This document shows positions 59,448 to 64,000 of a DNA stretch of 64,000 bases, one piece after another. The translations under genes and the position numbers were made by a program. Under the pieces are notes generated by a model that worked only from the letters and a program-made list of their open reading frames with translations, was not told the DNA's origin and did no database searches. This DNA comes from Embiotoca jacksoni (taxonomy: Eukaryota > Chordata > Actinopteri > Embiotocidae): contig JAKOON010000032.1 in assembly GCA_022577435.1 (NCBI GenBank), positions 1,961,501 to 2,025,500 of the forward strand. The letters run 5' to 3'. Each line of letters begins with the position of its first letter. The first letter of the stretch is position 1.

Positions 59448-60217
59448 TGTGGAATATAGATCTGCTTAGTGCATATGAGGGCTCATATGTTGTACGCTAA
59501 TATAATATAATTTGGGTTGTCTTCCACCAAAAAGTCATGTGTATTGATGTATCCTTTGTTGGTTGGTGGAGGTGGGGGTTGTCTTCCTTCACCCCCTGGA
59601 ATCCTCCAGACAGCCATCTGATAATGCCTCAAAGAACAACTGTATGTGACCCCACAGGTTGCAGACCTCCTACTGTGACCTTTTGGTTTGGCCAAGCAGT
59701 ATCACTCACATTTACATACACAGCCTTTTGTCTACACCTTAAGATTGGTAGTGATGGTACGACCTATATGTAAGTAATATGATATATATATATGTGTTGT
59801 ATTGTTGTAAACATATCCTAGCACAGAAGCACAAAATACATACTGACTGTAAGCATTGTAGAACACATTGCTTATGCAGGAACTTATCACGTTGGGGTCA
59901 CAGTAGGGTGCAACTCACTATCAGATCAAAAGGGGATGTGGTTCAAACGGAGGACAGTGGAAAAGTACTGAGACAAACATACTATGCAAATGTTCCCGCC
60001 TCACTGTAGGTAACACCTCTTCCTATAGTATAAGTGTATGTGCCGGAAAGGGGGAAGTCAGACTCCAACAAAGAGACCTCAGGTTGATGTTGGGCTCTCC
60101 AAGATATCTTGTAAACTACGCTTAATAAAAATCAACTAAGACCGGTAAATGCCTAAAGACTGCTTCTATCAACGGACTCGGGGAAAACAATTGGGGACAA
60201 CAATTTGAGATACAACA
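59448..60217 (+). repeat. 3' LTR of endogenous retrovirus
   Basis: 770 bp, about 99% identical to the 5' LTR. It is preceded by a short purine run (cggggga, 59440-59446) that may be the end of the polypurine tract. AATAAA lies at about 60123-60128. Confidence 0.92.
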
Positions 60218-60221
60218 CTAC
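60218..60221. repeat. Retroviral target-site duplication, right
   Basis: ctac, matching 54090-54093, and followed by the resumed Tc1 sequence ctctagtggtgaggacactg. Confidence 0.93.
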
Positions 60222-60509
60222 CTCTAGTGGTGAGGACACTGGCAAAATGCAAAAGGGACCAAAAATCATCCAGAAAGGATGAAGACAGAGAAATGGTCTG
60301 TGGTCACCACCTGCAGAACCGTTCCTTCATAGGGTTGTCTTGATAATTGCCTCATTTCCACCTGTTGTCTGTTCCATTTGCACAACAGTAGATTAAATTA
60401 ATTCACAATCAGTGTTGCTTCCTAACTGGACAGGTTGATTTCCCAGAAGTGGGATTGACTTGGAGTTACATTGTGTTGTTTGTGTTCCCTTTATTTTTTT
60501 GAGCAGTGC

Positions 60510-61440
60510 AGTTTTGAAAGCTTAATAGTCCAACTTGTGACTAACATGTCAGTGAGTCAGCTGATATACACTCCACATATCCTCAAAATGTGGACTTGTG
60601 GAAATTCAGTTCAAATTGCTGTAGCTTCCTTTCAAATTTCTGCATTTCTCTTGCTATGGCTCCCCCTAGTGGACTTGTGGTCGTAGAATTGCTTCGACTC
60701 ATTAGGGCCCGAGCTGACGGTGCGAAAGCCCTATTGTTATTCAAGGAATTATTTACATACATCATTTTAACTGGTGAAAATTTATAGAAATCCTTTCTTT
60801 ACCTGGTTAAGCGTTTTATTTTCGTTTTAGTTGATTCCTTCACTTTGCTCACTTACTGAAGACCAGAGAGTCTCACTACTTTAATAAAAGGCATCACTAG
60901 ATGTCTTACTGAGTGCAGGACATCAGAGAACGTGCGGCCGATTCACCTGCACACCTGTCAAGACACGTCAGGGACTGTTTGAAGAGCGTGGCTCTGAAAC
61001 CGGGCAGCAGGGAGGGCTATTGAACGTCCGCCACATGTCAGATTTGACATTTGGAAGAGCGACTGGTTGGCATTTGGTCTCTGTGCCGGGCCTGGCCCGG
61101 GCACTTCATGTATCAAGAAGAGCTGCTGGAGGAAACAGAGAAAGAGGAAAGTTTACATATCGGTACAGACAGATGAACATCGCTTACCGGAGTGCACATG
61201 AGAGGAGATTCTTTAAGGGTCAACCTGTTTACTCAAAATGCTACACAACGAGGGGTGTGCCATATCAGATCATTCGCCACGATATCAGTATGATTATTAA
61301 GATAAAACATTTATTTTGTGATAGTGAATATATTCTGACTTGTTGATGAGATGCCTTTCAGTATGTGGAAGTGATTCAGCTACAAAAGATCAGCTGTACA
61401 ACAACCCTCGGTAAGATGTTACGTTTTTACTGAATATTTC
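60510..61440. other. Intergenic, no gene supported
   Basis: 60690-60760 ('agggcccgagctgacggtgc' ...) resembles a dispersed fish repeat. An ORF of 108 codons at 61020-61346 has no recognised motif. Confidence 0.4.
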
Positions 61441-61944
61441 AAATTCAATTCAATTCAACTTTATTTATATAGCGCCAAATCACAACATAGGTTATTTCAT
61501 GGCACTTAACACATTAAAGTCCTTAAAGCAAGACTTTACATTATACAGAGAAACCCAACAATTCAACAATTCCCACATAATCTAGGAGGGAAAAAAAACT
61601 CCTCTTTAAGGGAGAAAAACCTCCAACAGAGGGAAGAAAAACTCCCTTTAACAGGAAGAAACCTCCGACAGAACCAGGCTCAGAGGTGGGCGGCCATCTG
61701 CCTCGACCGGTTGGGGTGAGAGGAGAGCAGAGAGAGAAAAGGACAGCATAGAGATAGAAGAGAAGAACTGTTGGTGGAGACGACAAGTGCAGAGCAAAGA
61801 CATGCAGCTCCATGACGGGACATCTGCAAAAGAAAGAAGAGAAACTACGCGAGCGAAGGAACTGAATGGAGACAACAGACAATAAGAAAAAGCTATGGGA
61901 GCTGTAACTCTGCGTCCTGGCCTCAACCCTGGATGTCAGGTTTT

Positions 61945-62905
61945 AAGGCTGTTAAGAGACGTGGCCATATTTCTAGAAAGAAGAGCTGCACCATCCAAAG
62001 TAGGATGGATGCCGTCTCTCCGGATCAGACCAGGTTTCCCCCAGAAAGTATTCCAATTGTCAATGAAGCCCACATTGTTAGCGGGACATCACCTCGACAA
62101 CCAGCGGTGAAGTGAAGACGTACGGCTGAACATATCATCACTGGTCCGGTTAGGAAGGGGTCCAGAGAAAACTACGGAGTCCGACATCGTTTTTGCAACA
62201 TTGCACACCGATTCAACATTAACTTTAGTGACCTCCGATTGGTGTAACCGGGTGTCGTTACTGCCGATGTTAATAACAATCTGACTGGATTTATGATTAG
62301 CCTTCGTCAGCAGTTTCAGGTTTGAGTCAATGTCGCCTGCTCTGGCCCCGGGAAGACATCTGACTATGGCCCCGGGAAGACATCTGACTCTGGCCCCAGA
62401 AAGACATCTGACTATGGCCCCGGGAAGACATCTGACTATGGCCCCGGGAAGACATCTGACTATGGTCCTGGGAAGACATCTGACTCTGCCCCCGGGAAGA
62501 CATCTGACTCTGGCCCCGGAAAGACATCTGACTATGGCCCCGGGAAGACATCTGACTATGGTCCTGGGAAGACATCTGACTATGGTCCCGGGAAGACATC
62601 TGACTCTGTCCCCGGGAAGACATCTGACTATGGTCCTGGGAAGACATCTGACTATGGTCCCGGGAAGACATCTGACTCTGCCCCCGGGAAGACATCTGAC
62701 TCTGTCCCCGGGAAGACATCTGACTATGGCCCCGGAAGACATCTGACTCTGGCCCTGGAAGACATCTGACTCTGTCCCCGGGAAGACATCTGACTCTGTC
62801 CCCGGGAAGACATCTGACTATGGCCGCTGGTTTCACTAACTTCATGTTCCGCAAAATAGAGTCTCCAATAACCAGGGTTGGTTTCTCAGCGGGTGTTTCG
62901 CCGAG
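61945..62905 (-). pseudogene. SGNH-hydrolase-like ORF of the retroelement, with minisatellite expansion
   Basis: Reading leftward, '[14 protein letters not shown]' (about 62890-62850) is block I, with the nucleophile serine in GDS. Then come 'IVRCLPG', expanded about 20 times (62820-62340), '[13 protein letters not shown]', 'IVINIGSND' (block III, GxND), 'SVVFSGPLPN', 'SLHRWLSR', an in-frame TGA at 62091-62089, and beyond it 'GFIDNW ... [11 protein letters not shown]' (block V, DxxH). All catalytic blocks are therefore recognisable. The stop codon and two units that are 23 instead of 24 bp long make it non-coding. Confidence 0.8.
62341..62828. repeat. 24-bp minisatellite, 20 units
   Basis: The unit is gacatctgactatggccccg plus ggaa, with variants (tctgtcc, tctggcc, tatggtcct). 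Two adjacent units near 62735-62768 are 23 bp. On the minus strand each unit encodes eight residues of the type (A/T)IVRCLPG or DRVRCLPG. Confidence 0.96.
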
Positions 62906-62999
62906 GGGGGAAAATCGGTTGGAGACGTGAACTGTGGGCTTCTGCTTGGGACGATGCCTCCTTCAACACTACAGTGTTGTTGTTTTTTTTATTGATAAA

Positions 63000-64000
63000 A
63001 GCCCCATATATGTTATGAATTGATCAGATTTTTATGTAAATCACAGATTTAAAATTAGAGACTATTGCTGTGTTCCAACTGGTGTACTTGTGTAGGAACA
63101 CAGAAACATGCAGCGCTCTACAAGTACCAGGATGACTCACTCAAAACACTCCAACAAAGAAGTGTGAAATGCTCCAGGCTTTCCACCCGAAACGGTCGCC
63201 ATCTTGGCTCCGTAGAGGAAGGGGCGGGGCCACCGATTTAAAGAATTTTCAAAATAAGGTGTCTGAGGAAGTTGTAGATGTTCCTAAACACAACACAAGC
63301 GTTTTTTTTTTTTTTTTTCACTACCACTGCTGGACAGAATAATCAGTGTGTTTATTGTGTGTGTTAAAGAGGGCACGAAAACATGTTCTGGGTAAAATAA
63401 TTAAAGTTGCAGATATTTTGGCGGGTGATGTTTTGACGTGCTGAGGTTATTTCCGGTCAGTGCAGAATGGCAGTGTGATTTGAAACTTGACTAAACAAGT
63501 AAGAATCCTAACATGTAGGAGCACTACTTCAGCACAAAGGGTGGTTTGAAACACAGCATACAAGTAGTCATGGTAAGTAAATAGCATCATATCATAGTAG
63601 CTTCCACATTACATGTACAGGAATTTAATCAAATCTATTAACAGTGTATTGAATTGTACCAATGAAGCACATACCCGTATGACCCTCCATCTATACAGTA
63701 ACATCAATATTCCTGAAGAGGGCAGCATTGACTCACAGTTGCCATCATGCAACTTTCCTCTGAGGCCTCCACCTTGCATCGAGCTGTGATCGTATTCAGC
63801 AGTGGATATTTTATTCTGAGCTCCTGAGGGTTAAAAGCTGTGAAACATCTCCACAAGCTTTTCCTGTTTACGTTTACACTGCTTTGAATTGGAAAAAAAA
63901 TAAAGTAGAAAGTTGTGGTGCTCTTTTTGTGCACCAGGAAACGACTCCTGTTCCCAAAAAATACTACCTTCCTTTTCTTGTAATTTTTCGAGAGAAAGGA
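63000..64000. other. Right flank, no gene supported
   Basis: 63065-63560 begins 'ctgtgttccaactgg' and contains 'gtttgaaacacagcat', a style seen at the ends of short fish DNA elements, but inverted ends could not be matched convincingly. Short ORFs only. Confidence 0.35.

Larger units (their letters stand above)
54094..60217 (+). mobile_element. Endogenous retrovirus, gamma/epsilon-like, defective
   Basis: A complete LTR-bounded provirus of 6.1 kb in sense orientation. Order: 5' LTR 54094-54868, primer-binding site 54872-54889, repeat-rich leader, short gag-like start, degraded centre, partial pol (57650-58900), env-leader-like ORF 59144-59284 and 3' LTR 59448-60217. Both LTRs start TGTGG and end AACA. 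The interior (4.6 kb) is too short for complete gag-pol-env, and most of gag, protease, the RT fingers, integrase and env are missing or scrambled. It cannot replicate by itself. Confidence 0.9.
52808..60508 (-). mobile_element. Tc1-like DNA transposon, interrupted by an endogenous retrovirus
   Basis: The left terminus, cactgctcaaaaaaataaa, follows TA at 52806-52807; the right terminus, ...tttttttgagcagtg, ends at 60508. There the expected TA has become CA. Removing the retrovirus and one target copy leaves about 1.57 kb, a normal Tc1 length. It is the same family as the truncated copy at 1-786. Confidence 0.93.
61443..62985 (-). mobile_element. Teleost retroelement with SGNH-type ORF, 3' tail (TTGAA)n
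   Basis: Read on the minus strand, the element ends in attgaattgaattgaat (61443-61460), preceded by 'ggcgctatataaataaa'. A GA-rich region with 'aacaggaagaaacctcc' (plus-strand spelling, about 61650) and an SGNH-hydrolase-like ORF lie upstream. The same tail occurs as a short truncated copy at 32777-32838, as expected of a retroposed family. Its 5' end is not defined. Confidence 0.7.

Noticed and set aside
62330..62746. 138-codon plus-strand ORF of MAPGRHLT repeats
   Set aside because: It arises because a 24-bp period keeps several frames open. The recognisable protein is on the minus strand.
62341..62828. CRISPR-like array
   Set aside because: Units are contiguous 24-bp repeats without unique spacers, in a vertebrate retroelement; it is a minisatellite.

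Overview
The window is vertebrate nuclear DNA, most likely from a percomorph teleost fish. Intron-containing vertebrate genes sit among fish-type Tc1 transposons, L1/Tx1- and L2-like LINE relics, Ty3/Gypsy relics, a tRNA-derived SINE, a fish SGNH-type retroelement and many (CA)n/(GT)n microsatellites. There are no operons or bacterial features. Genes below are gene-level spans; exon coordinates were read by hand from splice sites and reading-frame continuity.

Layout. 1-786: truncated Tc1-like transposon. About 886-22935: a recent direct segmental duplication (unit A about 886-9905, unit B about 13963-22935). Each unit carries a complete seven-coding-exon fatty-acid elongase gene on the minus strand (261 residues, best match Elovl8, an ELOVL4-related fish family). 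Unit B has since gained a solo LTR and a Tc1 element and carries two radical substitutions next to the histidine box. Between the units lie a shuffled segment (11217-12036) and a decayed Ty3/Gypsy pol. 23000-27260: GC-rich patches, a terminal-inverted-repeat element and an L2-like LINE relic. 27268-30051: a third, partial elongase copy (exons 5 and 6 only) sandwiched between Tc1 copies.

30570-35295: a minus-strand selenoprotein P gene of the single-selenocysteine type, with in-frame UGA in a UxxC motif, a His-rich last exon, a SECIS hairpin in the 3' UTR and a TATA-like promoter beside a long purine tract. 38686-40438: a minus-strand THAP-domain gene whose C-terminal half resembles a P-element transposase-associated domain. 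41237-46299: toe1 (nuclear 3' deadenylase), plus strand, divergent from the THAP gene across about 0.8 kb. 50455-51692: tmem53, plus strand.

52808-60508: a Tc1-like transposon into which a 6.1-kb endogenous retrovirus (54094-60217) has inserted, with perfect 4-bp target duplications, near-identical LTRs and a tRNA-Pro-type primer-binding site; its interior is defective. 61443-about 63000: a minus-strand retroelement with an SGNH-hydrolase-like ORF whose N-terminal part is expanded into a 20-unit, 24-bp minisatellite.

The cellular genes (lipid elongation, selenium transport, RNA processing, nuclear-envelope hydrolase, DNA-binding THAP protein) have no shared pathway visible here. The unusual biology is in genome rearrangement: exon capture by Tc1, template-switch-like insertion, nested mobile elements and recoding.
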